Below, piece by piece: positions 45,143 to 57,916 of a stretch of 64,000 nt of DNA. Position 1 is the first letter of the stretch; every line of letters starts with the position of its first letter. The translations under genes were made by a program, and so were the position numbers. This DNA comes from Telopea speciosissima. Lineage: Eukaryota; Streptophyta; Magnoliopsida; Proteales; Proteaceae. Under the pieces are notes generated by a model. That model did no database searches. It was not told the origin of the DNA and saw nothing but the letters and a program-made list of their open reading frames with translations. The DNA lies in contig NC_057923.1 in the NCBI RefSeq assembly GCF_018873765.1, forward strand, positions 7,142,413 through 7,206,412. The letters run 5' to 3'.

Positions 45143-45779
45143 ATACCTAATGATCGATTTATGTGTCTATTTTTCTTTTCTATCAATTTCTTGCAAACCT
45201 TCACCGAAATTTTTTTTTCTTGCAAACCAAACATAGCCTTTAGATGAATGGTTAACGTCAGTGTAGGTAGGGTCCAACCGTCCAAGTCGCACCGCACCCC
45301 GTTCGTAGAAAATCCCGAGTCATGCTTGGAGGCCATGGAGGGAGAAATTGAAAGCGGGTTTCGCCAGTTGTCTTGAACCGAGGCGGCGTCTGAAATGTAT
45401 TTTTAGATTTTTATCATTTTCATGGGTGTAGAGTAGACTTGGAAGTTGGAAGAAGAAAGCATCCAGAGGACAGAAGAGGGCGATTTCTGATTTTCTTTTG
45501 TTTTTAATCTTTGCATGGACAGATGCACCATGCCGTGTCGCACTGGATGATGGTCTCTCCTTTTCCCATTGGTTTACGGTGTCGGTGGTGAGTGGTGACT
45601 CTCACGGTTGCTTAGCAGATATGGCGTTAGAGCAAAATCCCAAAAAGGGCGCAGTGGGATCTCAACATTCTAACATCCAAAACAAGAAGAAACAACAAAG
45701 AAACTGAATTTGGTTCCTTGAACCTTTGATAGGAAGTCATAGAAATTCCAAGCATACCACCACCACCACCATATACTAC
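45143..45779. promoter_or_regulatory. Upstream region of the SUT2-like gene
   Basis: Non-coding. The open frame at 45498-45707 has no family resemblance and ends before the TATA box. A (CAC)n tract lies at about 45757-45770. Confidence 0.4.
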
Positions 45780-45787
45780 TATATATA
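45780..45787 (+). promoter_or_regulatory. Probable TATA box of the SUT2-like gene
   Basis: TATATATA lies about 210 bp before the ATG. It is followed by a CT-rich stretch that would hold the transcript start. Assigned by motif and position. Confidence 0.5.
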
Positions 45788-45992
45788 GAATACCACTTAC
45801 TTCTCACTCACTCTCTCTCTTTCCAGATCAGACCCTAGAAGGTGAAACCAGTTCTGATTGACACATCGAGAAGCAAAAGGGAATTGGATCTATTAGGGAG
45901 AAGTTCCAGATATCGGAATCGGTTTCCATGGAGAGGGAATCAAAATCGTAATTCTTTTTAGCTTCTTTGAGATAGTAAACCTCACCTCTGAA

Positions 45993-48900
45993 ATGGCGGG
46001 GAAAACGGATTCTGTTTCGATCCGGGTGCCATACAAGAATATCAGGCAAGCTGAAGTCGAATTGATCGCTTCCAATGAAGCTCACCACCCGATCGATCTC
46101 AGTTCTAGGTCCTCCAATGGCATCTCGAGTCCATCCGGCTCCTCTTTGCCTCCTTCCGTCCCTAACTCCAGCGGTTGGAATACTTTGATTCTCAGCAGTA
46201 TGATTGCTGCCGGTGTTCAATTCGGTTGGGCCTTGCAGCTTTCACTTCTGACTCCCTATATACAGGTCAGTTCCTCTCTTTTGCTCTTTCGCTGTTACTA
46301 TTGTTGTAGTTTTAGTTATTGAGTTCTCGTTTCCCTTGTACTTCTATGCTAAGAGCGAGAAAGATAGAGAGAAAAGGAAAATGTATAGTTCTATGATTTA
46401 ACAGGTCTCCGTTACATTTGTTCGTTTCTGCACTTGCATTGAGATCTGAGTGCTTTTTGATCATAGATTAACGAATGGGGATTAAGTTTTCGTCTAGGAA
46501 AGCCTTCAGAGTTGGTGCAGTTGAAACAAGAAGTCATTTCTACCCAAAAAAAAAAAATAACAAGAAGTCATGTTCTGTAGTCCACTTAGACATTGCATTT
46601 TATAAGTTTAAGCTTATAATATTTAAATCAAATTAATTACACAATGCCATTATCGGTTATTTAGTCCAAGATATGAAAGTGAGATTCGAGAAAAATCCCA
46701 GTTTCTGAGTTGTGGATGTTTTGGGGCGTATGTAGATCAGTCCAATCACGGGCTTTAGAAACCTAAACATAAGATCTCTTTTTTTTTTGGTGACGTTATA
46801 GGGTTAAGTACTAATACGGAAGTCTTCCCATATTCTAGAATCTCATCTCGATTGGAATTGGTTTGATGGGTCAAATTTGCTAGTTGATTTTATGCACAAT
46901 AAAACTGCTGGAATTGCAAAACATCCAAATTGGCCAGTGTGTTTGGAGGCTATGTTGAACTCCTTTTTGTATGGAGTCTTCTGAGTTTGCTCTCTCTTCA
47001 AGTCTAGAATTGTCATGCCAAATTTTGTCACCAATGGGCTCAATTTTACATTATTTTAATGAGGATTTGCTGATACTGGCCCATCCTGAAAATCCTGGTT
47101 TTGGCTACTCCTGACATGGAACTGCTTCCTCTTGATACTTGATTCTTTGAGCCCAATAATACTGGTGTGTAATATCCTGCATCAGACTTGTAATCTGCCC
47201 ATGATCGTAGAGGAATCTCATTTTCTGATTAGTCAAGACCTGCAGCAAGTATCGAAAGCTATGACAATGCCTAATTTGTGGCCTAGTCGAAAGCCATTGC
47301 CAAGTGAACCATAGAATACCAACAATGCCTCCCCAATCTTTTTTTGAAAGTACTTCCAATAGAATTCCTTGGCGAGATTACAAGTTAGATGTTTGGAAGA
47401 AGGGATGTTTAGAGATTAAAAATCTTTTACTGCTGGTGAAAGATTTTACTAAAATGCGGGAACACATTAGTTTTTGATTTGAGGAAGAGGGAGGGAAGGG
47501 AAGTATTTTTCGTGCTGTGTGCGGTAGTGTGGAGGGGCTTCGTTCTGGTTTAGGGGGTTTGGTTGTGGATGGTGTTGTTGATGTTTACTTGTGTTTCGGG
47601 AGGTGGGTTATGCTGTGCTGCTGTTTCCTTTGTTTGGGAGCTCTGTTTTTTTTTTTTTGCTTCCTTTAAGTTTGGCCTCCTTGGTTGTGGTTCTTGCTGT
47701 ATTTCCTTTTTGTATTCCTTAGTAAATTCTCTAGTTGACTCCAAACACCCCCCTCCCCCCCCCCCCAACCAAAAAAAAAAAAAAAGAAAAAAAAATCCAT
47801 AGAAGTTCTTCCTGATAGAGTTAAAGAGGTTGAGGAAGTTAGGACTGGAGAGTCTTCAGAGCTTATGGGCTTGAGAAGTCACTATGATGCCAGTCTCCCC
47901 CTGAAATCTATTGAGATGCCTATTTAAGCAGTCACAGGTGCTTTGCGAGCTATGATAGTGATGATTAAATTCACGATCTGGGTAACATGATGAGGATAAT
48001 TTCTGGACAACCCGGAGTTCTGCTCTTCCAGCATGCTCCATCTGACTTTGCATTTTTAAATATATTTGAAAGTACTAAATAATTTTTGTCACTTCCAACA
48101 TACAAAGATTTCCTATGAACATCATGTGCCAAAGACAAAATTTTTGTGATCAATGTATTATATGTTTTCAATAACCGAACAGATTTTACAACAGTGTTGA
48201 AAAACCCTTCTAAGTCCCCTACTGTAGGGATGATGTGGGATCCTATAAGCAATAATTTTCTTATTGAATTACAATTATTTTATCAATCAAGAGACTTTCA
48301 AGATTCCATGAATCATAAGAAAAATAAATCATTCATGGTACATAATTGTGGTGGGTAAGAGCTGATATGTGACAGAATTCTGGTATCTACTACTTCTTCA
48401 TCAAGCTCATCAGCCAAGGTATTCATCTATTCTGGCATTCAGTGGAACAAGGTTTTAACTTCTGAAGCGGGATCTTGTGCCTTCCTCATAAGATGCTAAT
48501 CTCCAATGCCCTATTTTCCTAGAAGAGAGTCATCAGTAACACTGGCTGGATCACCCTCTTCTATTAGCCTTTGAGTGTCCAAGGAAAGTGCAGGCTTAAG
48601 ACCAATAATATGGGCCTTGTTCTCAACGAGGATGGACTTCCTTTTCCCAATAAACCTGCGACAGCAATACCTTAATGATAATTCCAAAACTAACTCTATA
48701 ATCTAGCCAATGACTGATGGACCTAGATTCCTGGGGATCACCTCTAAAACTTGCAGTTAATGTTTCTCTTTGGAGGTGCAATCTCATAGTTCATAAAGGA
48801 TATGTGATAAAATGTAGTAATCTCTGACTAAACTCTCACATGGAGCCTGTGGGAGATGTCCTCAAATAGGTTCATTGTGATAATGCTCCTAACAGTCCTA

Positions 48901-51900
48901 GTCGTGATCAACTCTGTGATCTTCAGTGTGTTTCTTGTCTTTTACTTAAATGTACTGTTGTTTTATGCTCCCAAACATAGTTGTCAAGGCGTCTCCTAGT
49001 TGGTGTCGCCTTGATTTTGGAGTGTTGAGAAGTGTACCACGATAAGGGGAGTGTCGCTATTGTGGTTGAGTCCATTATGGTTTCCTTTATTGTTTTATAT
49101 CTCTAATTGTTAGGAGTTTGGAGTCAGTTTCCTAGTCTAAGTTAGCTACCTATTTTAGATTAGGTTTAGTTTCCTTTTCCTTTTATGATTGTAATGGTTT
49201 TATTATAAATAAGATACTTGAGGGAGAAAGCAAACTAACACATACGGCTCCTCCCCTTGGAGCTACTCTTCTCTTCTTCTTTCTTCTCTCTTTTCTCCAC
49301 TCTAAGGTTACTGGTTACAGGTCCTAGGTTTTCTACATGGTATCAGAGCTGATGGTTTGAATCAATCTGGGTTCAAAACGTTGCCGGTTTGAGAGTCGTT
49401 GTTTATTTTCTGATTTAGTTTGATTTCAATGAAGATTCTTGTGTGCCCATCGGTTTGTTGTTGCCATTGCTGGAGATGGATTTCCTTCTACAACAGAAAA
49501 TTCTAATCTGATTGAATTGATTATAGTGCTGCTGCTGAGGTGACTAATCACAGTTGTTCCGCTGGGTTGCTGATTTACTACATGATCGATGAAGATAGCT
49601 GCTACTGATGTTTTGTTTTGTAAACTACTTCTGATCGAAGGAAGTGTTGCAAGGTTTGGTGATCAAAAGAGGGCTCTCCTCAATCGTATGCTGCCTCTGT
49701 TTGAGAGGCGTGGTCTGTTGGACTCTCTTTGTTCTCCATATTAGTTAACAGTTGCAGGAGGTTGCAAGTAATCGTGGTCTCGCTGCCTCTGATTTGTTTT
49801 TCTTCCTCGACTGTGATCTCTTGGTCGAAGAAATTCTGCTGGTTGAAAGATTTCTGGTATCCTGCTGGTCGTTGGGTTGAGATGTGCTTGATTATCTCGG
49901 ATATTCTTCCTATTTTTGATGGTGCCTTCACTGTTTGTGTTTCACCGCCTGCGGTAACGATTTATTTTCTTCTAACGGTGCTAATCTATATCCTTTTGCT
50001 ACTTCGATTGAAGCTGTTCTTCCACAGAGTCAAATATTTATCGCCACTGTTCCCCTACCGCCAGATTGGAGTTGCAGGTTTTCTGTTTAATCTTCGACCT
50101 TCTATTTGGAGTTGCGTGGAAATCTTCCTTTGCTGGAATCATATCTTTTCTGGTTTTACTGTGAGGTTGAAGACGCACTTTTTTGGTTAGTGTTGAAGAC
50201 TTGAAGAATCCTACTTTTTGGGTTTTCTGTTCCGTGAGTTATCCCTTCTTCGAATGGGTTTATAATTTCTTAGTTGCTGTCTTGCTGGGACGGTTGTCTT
50301 TATCTTTTTCTTTCTCTAGTTTCCTTCCCAAGTTTGCCTCTACACTTTACTATTACCCAATTTGCTCAAGTTTATTACAAGTTACCCTTGTCTTCTTCAT
50401 TGTTCCAAATTTGCCCTTTGGCTTGGATTGTGTTTCAAAGTGAATTTTACCAAATTTCACCTAATTACAGCTAGGCCATCCCTTTTTCAACTCAGTGTTA
50501 TTTGCAATTCTGCCATTCTCCTTGTAATAATTCTAATTCCCTTCATATCCCCAACCAATAAACGTTAATTCCCATCATGTCCCATTGCCTCTTTAACTAC
50601 CAAATTGACCCCTTGCAAATTCTGGTTTATTACCAGATTGCCACTCCTTTAAATTTGGCCTTATGCATATATATGAATTTCACTTAAATTACGGTTCCGC
50701 CATTACCTCTTGCTATTGCCTATTGTATACTTGGATGGGTCCATCCCGAACGAAATTGGGTTTTTTGGCCCGGTTCCAAATCAATTGGAGATTGCATGCT
50801 GTAATTACATAATTGCCATTGGGTATACATATGCTATGGTGGGCCCCAGATCACATCAATTTGTTTTTTGGCAAATTGGTACTTACATGACATTGAGGTT
50901 GGAGTTTGTTTTGAGGGGGAGATTGGAAATTATTGAGATGCTGGTCATATACCAAACTGTCATTGCTCTTTTAATTCCGACATTTCTTTAAAATTCTTGG
51001 AAGTATAGTTGCCCAGGTGGGCCCCGAACACATGTGGGATTTGTACTTCTTTGAAGGTTGGACCTTGCATGGTGGTTGTTGGCTCCAGTGAGGGGAGGTT
51101 AGAAACTGATTTTGGGATTTTTATATCTACGGTTGTTATTTGCGGTGCTCTTGTTTATGGAATTTTTTTTGTGATGCTCGTTCTTTGCGTGTACTGCTAC
51201 ACGTGAGGGGGAGATTGGAATTGGATATTATTATTTGCATATCTGCTCTGCACAAGTCATCAATTGGAGAGTCTTACCTTTCTCAAGAATATTTCGGTGA
51301 AGATTTCTCAAGATTTATTTCAGTGAAGATTTTACTTTTGAAGGGAAACTTCGAAGTTGCTGCCCTCCATCTTTTAAGCATGCTATGGTGTTTTTTGAAG
51401 ATCGACAGGAAAATTCCATTTTGTGCGATTGAATTGATTCTTACTTTGAAGATCGAGTTCTTTCTTTATATTGAAGATCGAGTCTTCTCTTATTAGAAAT
51501 AAAGTTCCGCAATTATTGGAGAACATCTGTCATCGTTACCTATCTGCTGTTTTTGGATTGCGGTTGATGTTATCTATCGTCCAGTGCTTGGGCTGATATT
51601 TCTATTGGTTTTATCGGAGTTTCCTCTGTGCTCACTGAAGTCTACAACTACTATTCAAGATTGGTGTTGAGTTTGATTTTCTATTCTTTTTAGTCCAAGC
51701 TGGAGCCTTTCTTTTGATATCTGTATACTCCAGCTTGAGGGGGAGTGTTGAGAAGTGTACCACGATAAGGGGAGTGTCCCTATTGGGGTTGAGTCCATTA
51801 TGGTTTCCTTTATTGTTTTATGTCTTTAATTGTTAGGAGTTAGGAGTCAGTTTCCTAGTTTAAGTTAGCTACCTATTTTAGATTAGGTTTAGTTTCCTTT

Positions 51901-54900
51901 TCCTTTTATGATTGTAATGGTTTTATTATAAATAAGATACTTGAGGGAGAAAGCAAACTAACACATACGGCTCCTCCCCTTGGAGCTACTCTTCTCTTCT
52001 TCTTTCTTCTCTCTTTTCTCAACTCTAAGGTTACTGGTTACAGGTCCTAGGTTTTCTACATGGACCCTCTCCAAGACTCCAACGCCTTGGGTCGCCTAGA
52101 CGCCATTACAACTATGCTACCAAATACTCGACAGCCTCACCAGGAGAATATATTTCCATACAAGCTATGTCCTTTTGACAAATGAGGCATAGTAGCAATC
52201 TTCATGAGATTGGTGACACCTTCAAGGAAACCAATGAAAGATGATAGAGTCTGAGATAATGATCCATCAATTGCTTATTAATAATTACTAATTTTGTTGT
52301 AACAAGATACCTGCTGTTGTGCTGAGATATAAAATGCCGTTGACAGTCAGGGCCCTTTGCTGTTGCCCTTTAAGACTCTTTAATATCCGAAGCTTTTTTT
52401 TTTTTGGGTGGGGGCAGGTGTGGGGAGGAGGTTTAATTTTTCAAGTTAGGTCCATTTCTGTTTTTTCCTGCATAGAGTGGCATACTTGAAAGCATCTAGT
52501 TCCCTTGATTGTGATTCTGTTGGAACCCCCATCCCTCCCCCCCTCCCAAAAAAAAAAAAAATCGCTTGAACTAGCAGCTGTGACAGACCTATTGAAATAT
52601 ACTTAAACTGTGGTTATGCAGATATACTTTGTTACCTTTTTTTTTTCCTTTCCATTTTCAGAACATAAAGATAGAAAGGACAATAGATAATGTTTCGGAA
52701 GACTTCTTTTATCAACATACAAGTCTTGGGAAGTTTTATGACATTTAATCCTGAAGATTATGGTTTTAATTTTAGAGTCCTTGGATATCTTTAGCGCTTT
52801 TAAAAATTTGTATTCATGTAGAATCTCTCTCTATTTATTTTACGAATTTAATTGTTATATTGATTATGCTCTTGATTGAGAGCCTCCCCAGACCCTGTAG
52901 TGGCGGGAGCCTTGTGCACTGGGTACACCCTTTACTGATTATGTTTTTGTTTAATTGATTGATGCAGACTCTTGGAATAGAGCATGCCTTTTCTTCATTC
53001 ATTTGGCTTTGTGGCCCTATTACTGGCCTTGCGGTAAGTGATTGTGTAAACTTTTTTTAAAATGTTGGGCCAATGTCTTCTATTTTAACAACTTCTCTAT
53101 TTTCCTAATTTTCTGGTGGAGCCATTGCTTCCAGTTGACATTTAATAGCATGTCCTCTCCTCATGAGTAAATTATATTGACATTTCCTTCATACTTTGTC
53201 TATTCTTGATGCAGATAAGTCACCTAAAGGGCTTATTTTATTGGAAATAAGCCTTGGGATAGGTTATGTATGTATTGGGCTTTTGATTCCATGTGTTTTC
53301 TTAGTAATGGGCCACTTTAATGGCCCTACAATGTGGGTACAAGGAAGGCATACGGGATTAGGCTTAGTAGTTGTTAATTATATGTACCGAGTGGTACATA
53401 GGGTTGTAATTGTAACTCGATAGGGGAATCTTTCCTCTATCGATGTTTGGGGTTGAGTGTCCTATTAGGGTTATGTTTAGTTAGTAGTTGAGTTAAGGTT
53501 TAGTTCTATGTTTGATTCCTATTACAAATAGGAATCCTGTCTTGTATTCAACACCAGTATAAATAAAGGTTTTGGGGGAAATGCTAGTATCGATCTCTTC
53601 TCTCTAGTCAGTCCCCTTTTTCCCTGATTCTTCTCTCGTATCTCTCTGTCAATTCTCTGGTTTGCTACTCTGATATTGTTACAGTAGTAGCTTATTAGCT
53701 TTACTTTCATTCCTAGTAGAAGTATGAGAAGTTATTTAGTAGTTTTTTTTTTTTTCTTCAGCTAATGAGTTGTTAGCAATCCTATTCATAGTAGGAGTAT
53801 ATTTCAGTTTTCATAGTTCGATAGGAGTTTTGATTTCCGTCTATATAAGCAATGTAAGGCTGCTGAGCCTCTTTGATGTTTTGAATAATAAAATTTTGAG
53901 TTGCCTTTGGTTGCGAGAATCTGAGATACAGAATGGGAGATATTCCCTAAGACCTGAGATAGGTTTCCCCTTTCCCCTTCTTTTTTTTACCGCCAACTAC
54001 TGCTGCTTGTTTCTCTGTTCGATATCACCAGTTGCTGAAGTTGTTTGCTACCTGATTTCAAGTAGGTTAATTTTTCTATATTCCATCCCACATATCAGGT
54101 CAGTCTAAATCAGAGTTTAATTTCAGGTTTATAGTTCTATCATGTGCTCTATTTTTATTTTTTTTACCTATTTCAGCATATAGTATTTTCTCAATTAAAC
54201 CCAAACCCCAGATCTGATTCCACCCAAACTTTGGGTAATCAAAGGCCTTCCCCAGGGTTAAACTTGACTTGGTTTTTGTGGTCTTCTGATTGCTGGATAG
54301 GGTGCTACTAAAAAATCTCTCCAACTCAGTGAGTTCGGGTTTCAGATTTATTATTGATCTAATTAGTCCCTATTTAACCATATGATTTGTTTCCATATAA
54401 TGGGGGTTTGATAGTTCATATAAAGAGTAAAGCTCGATCCAAGTTTGAGGGGATTTTATTGGTCTGATTCGATTTAATTTCAGTTTTTTTATTCTTCCCA
54501 GATTTCTATTCTGTGTCGGAATTCTTCAATTACTTTCAATTTACTTAACCAATCACTCTCATATTCTGAAGGTTGTTATTATTCATCATGAAGGTTTCAA
54601 ATCTTAAGTTTGACCTTCATCTGAGTAGGTTGTCTTTTTCTGTTGACTCCGACTTTTGGGAGTTTGACTGGTTCTTGAGATCCTGTTGTGAGATTAGGTC
54701 TGAGCTATTGTTACAGGTCTACTCTTGCATTAATTCTATTTATCAACTAGACTTACAATTGTCATGCCTGACTTTGAAATGGCAAACATTTATGACCATG
54801 GAAACAATCTGTTTGGTGAAGCAGTTTTAACGGAACATACAGGGAAGATGAATTTTTCATTGGTTATAGACTTGGAGGAGATACCAGAATTTTTATTTGT

Positions 54901-57900
54901 TGCAGTCAAAGGTTGAACAATGCTTGTGAATTACTCCATTTTGTTGAATACATATGACAGTCCTGACTCTCTCTTTGAACTTCTCATCCTCAAAGTGTGA
55001 TTGGGAAATATTATGAGTATGGCGAATTCACATTCTATGAGTGGGATTCGCAGGGAACTAGGGATGTTTTTATATAGGCAGGTCCTCTTGTTGTACTTCT
55101 GACCTTTTGTATTCTTCTGCAACTCTCTCCTCTCTCTTGGTTTTTTAATATCACATTCTTTGTTGATTATGGATCAAATGGTGTAGTCTTTTTCCCTAGT
55201 CATTATAATATTTTATAGGTCTAGCCATCTTTAGTTCAGCAGTTTCATTTGAGCACTCTTAATAGCATATTCGTTTGATGATGTTCAGGTTCAACCTTGT
55301 GTTGGTGTTTGGAGTGATAAGTGCCACTCGAAATATGGAAGAAGAAGACCATTTATTTTTCTTGGGTCTCTTCTGATCTCCGTTGCTGTGAGTTTTATCT
55401 GTCTCGTTGTGGATTCATCTCCTTGGTAGTATATGTTCCCTTTGTTTGACTGTCAGGGCTGCTCTGTAATTAGGTGATAATAATTGGGTTTTCTGCGGAC
55501 ATTGGATATTTATTAGGAGATACACAGGAGCATTGCAGGTGATTGTTGTGCTTTTCTTTTTCCTTCCCCCCCACATTTTGGGTTCAAGTACATCCTGGAT
55601 TTTATGTTTCACTGAATTTCTTACAATTACAGTACATATAAAGGTACTCGAACAAGGGCAGCTATTGTCTTTGTCATTGGTTTTTGGATGCTGGATCTTG
55701 CTAACAATACTGTGCAGGTAAGCTTATTAATAGTAAGCCCCTTCTTTTTCTTCTAGATTTTATGATATTTTTTCTTTGGACAGTTTAGATTGTTGGCAAT
55801 GTGAAAAATGGACTTTGTTGCTGTTTGCAGGGTCCAGCTCGTGCTCTTCTGGCTGATCTCTCAGGTTAGATTTCTCTGCATCCATTTCCTTGTGATATTT
55901 TTGACATTTTGATATTGCCTCAAGCTGATTTATAACATGCTATGATGTGTTTATTGTAGGTCCTGATCAACGAAATTCAGCAAATGCAATATTTTGCTCA
56001 TGGATGGCTGTTGGAAATATTCTAGGCTTCTCTGCAGGTGCTAGTGGGCATTGGCATAGGTAAAATTTTATTTTGTATAACCAGTGATTTGTCTGGACTT
56101 TGAGTAACTAGCATTGGCATAGGTAAAGGTTTTTTTTGTATAACCAGTGATTTGTCTGGACTTTGAGTAATTAAACTTAAACCAACTTAATGTATATGTC
56201 TGGCATCAAATAATTTAGAATGCTGACCTATTCTTGTACGAAAGCAAAGCAACATACATGCTCCATCTATGTGAGATGTATACTTGGGAGGTGGTGGTGA
56301 ATTTTACTGATGTAAGATCCCATTGGGCCCAATGTTGGGATCTTAATGAACTGTAAAGAACAGAACGAAAAATTTCCTTTTTCAATTAAAAGAAAGCTTG
56401 AGAACAACTCAATGGGTATGAAAAAAGGTTGATATAGGTCAAAGTGAGATGTAGAAAGAAGAAAATTTTTTTTGGAAGAAATTAAAAAAGATGAAGATTG
56501 AGAAGTGCGTGGTGCAAAATGAAGCAAAGAAATTGAAATAGAGGGATAGAGGTGCTCTTCTGGGCATGTAGATTAGCTTTTCCAGGCCAAACTAAAGGAA
56601 ACATATATTCTCTTTGCTAAACTTTCCACTACTCAGCATGATGATATATAAGAAACAAAATCCTTAAACAATCTCAACCATCTAAAACATACAAATCCTT
56701 AGGCTGAGGGGAAAAGAAGGGAGAAACAAATAAAATCCAGTTCAATTAAATCTCTAAAGAAAAAGGGATTGTAATTTTAATTATTTAGGTAAGAATGTTT
56801 GATTTGCTTCTACTATAGGAGATCCCCAAGATGGATACTATCGTCATTTATTCATCACATGTACTCAAAAGGCAAAACTCAACTGTTCAGTGTTGTGATG
56901 GTCCAAAAGGTCTCACATTGTTTGGGTTGGACTGTAAAGTGGGAAGTATCATTGGTTTATGTCCTGACAATTGATGATCTGAACAATCCTTTACCCTCTC
57001 AACAACCCTTAACAACAGTGTTAAAGTTAACTCCCTCTCTCCTTTTTTTCTTTGGGAGGGGAGGGTATTTTTTCCACCACCCTTACCAATCCACCCCTCC
57101 AGGGGAAGGCAGGATTAAATGTCTCGATGTGGCTACCAGTTGTGCTAGCTAGTTTCTACACACTGTTTAAGTTAACTCTTATGATCTTATCACAAATTTT
57201 CTTGAGGATGTTCCCCAAAAGTCCTTAGACTGACAATATTTGGACAGTTTTACCTTTAATTTGTTACAAAATACAAAATTTCCATTTGAAAAAAAATTGA
57301 ATATCTCTCAAACCGTACCACTACTGCTCCTTTAACTGCCTACGGTAAACTTCCTTGCCTGTGAGGGTCGTAGGGACAAGTGGGACTCCCACAAGAAAAT
57401 ATCTCTACACCCAGTAATCATGGGCTGGATTTTAGGTAGGGCCCTGATCTTATAAACACAAAAATTTGGCCTTTGGATTAGGCCAAATTGATTGCCTGAA
57501 TTTAAAAAAAAAAAAAAAAAAGATTCAGACGTGGAGGCCTTTAATTTAGATGTTGTTGGTATATGCTTCCTGCATCTTCTTCAAGTAGTTTGGTAATTAT
57601 GTAAACTTTTGGGAAAAAACAAAGTACCTTCCTGCATCTCCTTGAGTACACCTAGCACTTCTCTATTATTCCACAACTTCTTAGACATGATTTTTAAAAT
57701 TACTGAGTTATGCACTTAAGTATTTCTCATCAAATTTAAATTTTTTTTGAAGAAAGATAAATAAAGTTTTGTAAAATATATTTGCGTAGTCTCTCTCTCT
57801 CTCTCTTTGATTGATTATGACTTTCTCAATTCTTAAGCAGGTGGTTTCCGTTTCTGCTCAGTAGGGCTTGCTGTGAAGCCTGTGCAAATCTGAAGGCAGC

Positions 57901-57916
57901 TTTTCTAGTTGCAGTG
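45993..57916 (+). CDS. SUT2: SUT2/SUC3-type sucrose transporter, exons 1-8 (N-terminal half)
   Basis: Exons 45993-46265, 52968-53033, 55289-55387, 55474-55538, 55633-55717, 55831-55864, 55960-56059 and 57841-57916 join through GT-AG introns to 266 residues without a stop. A long hydrophilic N-terminus (about residues 1-62) is typical of the SUT2/SUC3 clade. TM1 ([19 protein letters not shown], about 72-90), [16 protein letters not shown], the KYGRRRP motif at 128-134, [20 protein letters not shown] and [12 protein letters not shown] follow. The end SRACC.AC.NLKAAFL begins the large central loop region. The family belongs to the MFS and moves sucrose with protons across the plasma membrane, usually with low affinity in sieve elements. 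About 330 C-terminal residues lie right of the window. Intron 1 is 6.7 kb and intron 8 over 6 kb, both full of transposons. Confidence 0.94.
46266..48975 (+). other. SUT2-like intron 1, left part
   Basis: AT-rich intronic sequence with T-, A- and C-runs (47642-47661, 47750-47790). No coding similarity was recognised; the small open frames here are not supported. Confidence 0.5.
49023..49337 (+). repeat. 5' LTR of the non-autonomous element
   Basis: Contains TTATAAATAAG, a TATA-like box, at about 49202. Followed at once by the tRNA-Met primer site. Confidence 0.88.
51746..52060 (+). repeat. 3' LTR of the non-autonomous element
   Basis: Same length as the 5' LTR. Preceded by a purine tract at 51735-51745. 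Confidence 0.88.
52871..52935 (+). mobile_element. Au SINE 3' fragment in SUT2-like intron 1
   Basis: CTCCCCAGACCCTGTAGTGG, then CGGGAGCCTTGTGCACTGGG and TACACCC form the conserved Au SINE end. TGATTATGCT/TGATTATGTT flank it at 52861-52870 and 52936-52945 (9 of 10). Ends 32 bp before exon 2. Confidence 0.7.
53209..54850 (+). mobile_element. LTR-like, non-coding retroelement remnant in intron 2
   Basis: Starting at TGATGCAGATAAGTC there is a stretch with a TATA-like AGTATAAATAAAGG at about 53559, then a pyrimidine-rich leader (CTCTTCTCTCTAGTC). A long interior follows without coding similarity. The layout resembles the non-autonomous LTR elements in introns 1 and 8. Ends and a second LTR were not found. 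Confidence 0.35.

Larger units (their letters stand above)
49023..52060 (+). mobile_element. Non-autonomous LTR retrotransposon in SUT2-like intron 1
   Basis: Two 315-bp LTRs (49023-49337; 51746-52060) start TGTTGAGAAG and end TTTTCTACA; they differ at 7 positions (about 2.2%). A primer-binding site TGGTATCAGAGC follows the 5' LTR at 49338-49349, and TTGAGGGGGAG precedes the 3' LTR. The flanks TGGAG (49018-49022) and TGGAC (52061-52065) match at 4 of 5. The 2.4-kb interior has no gag or pol on either strand. It contains several copies of a GAGGGGGAGATTGGAA motif (50915, 51207, and a variant at about 51092). It inserted into the MITE described above. Confidence 0.88.
48976..52116. mobile_element. 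hAT-type MITE (CATAG family) interrupted by an LTR element
   Basis: The two halves are 48976-49022 and 52066-52116 (CATAGTTGTCAAGGCGTC.. and ..CGCCATTACAACTATG). With the insert removed the MITE would be about 100 bp, and its centre TTGGTGTCGCCTTGATTTTG..CCCTCTCCAA matches the complement of the intact copy at 61486. The flanks CTCCCAAA (48968-48975) and CTACCAAA (52117-52124) match at 7 of 8. Confidence 0.8.

Noticed and set aside
45828..46220. 130-codon open frame on the - strand
   Set aside because: It is the antisense shadow of SUT2-like exon 1 and its leader; the + strand reading matches the transporter family.
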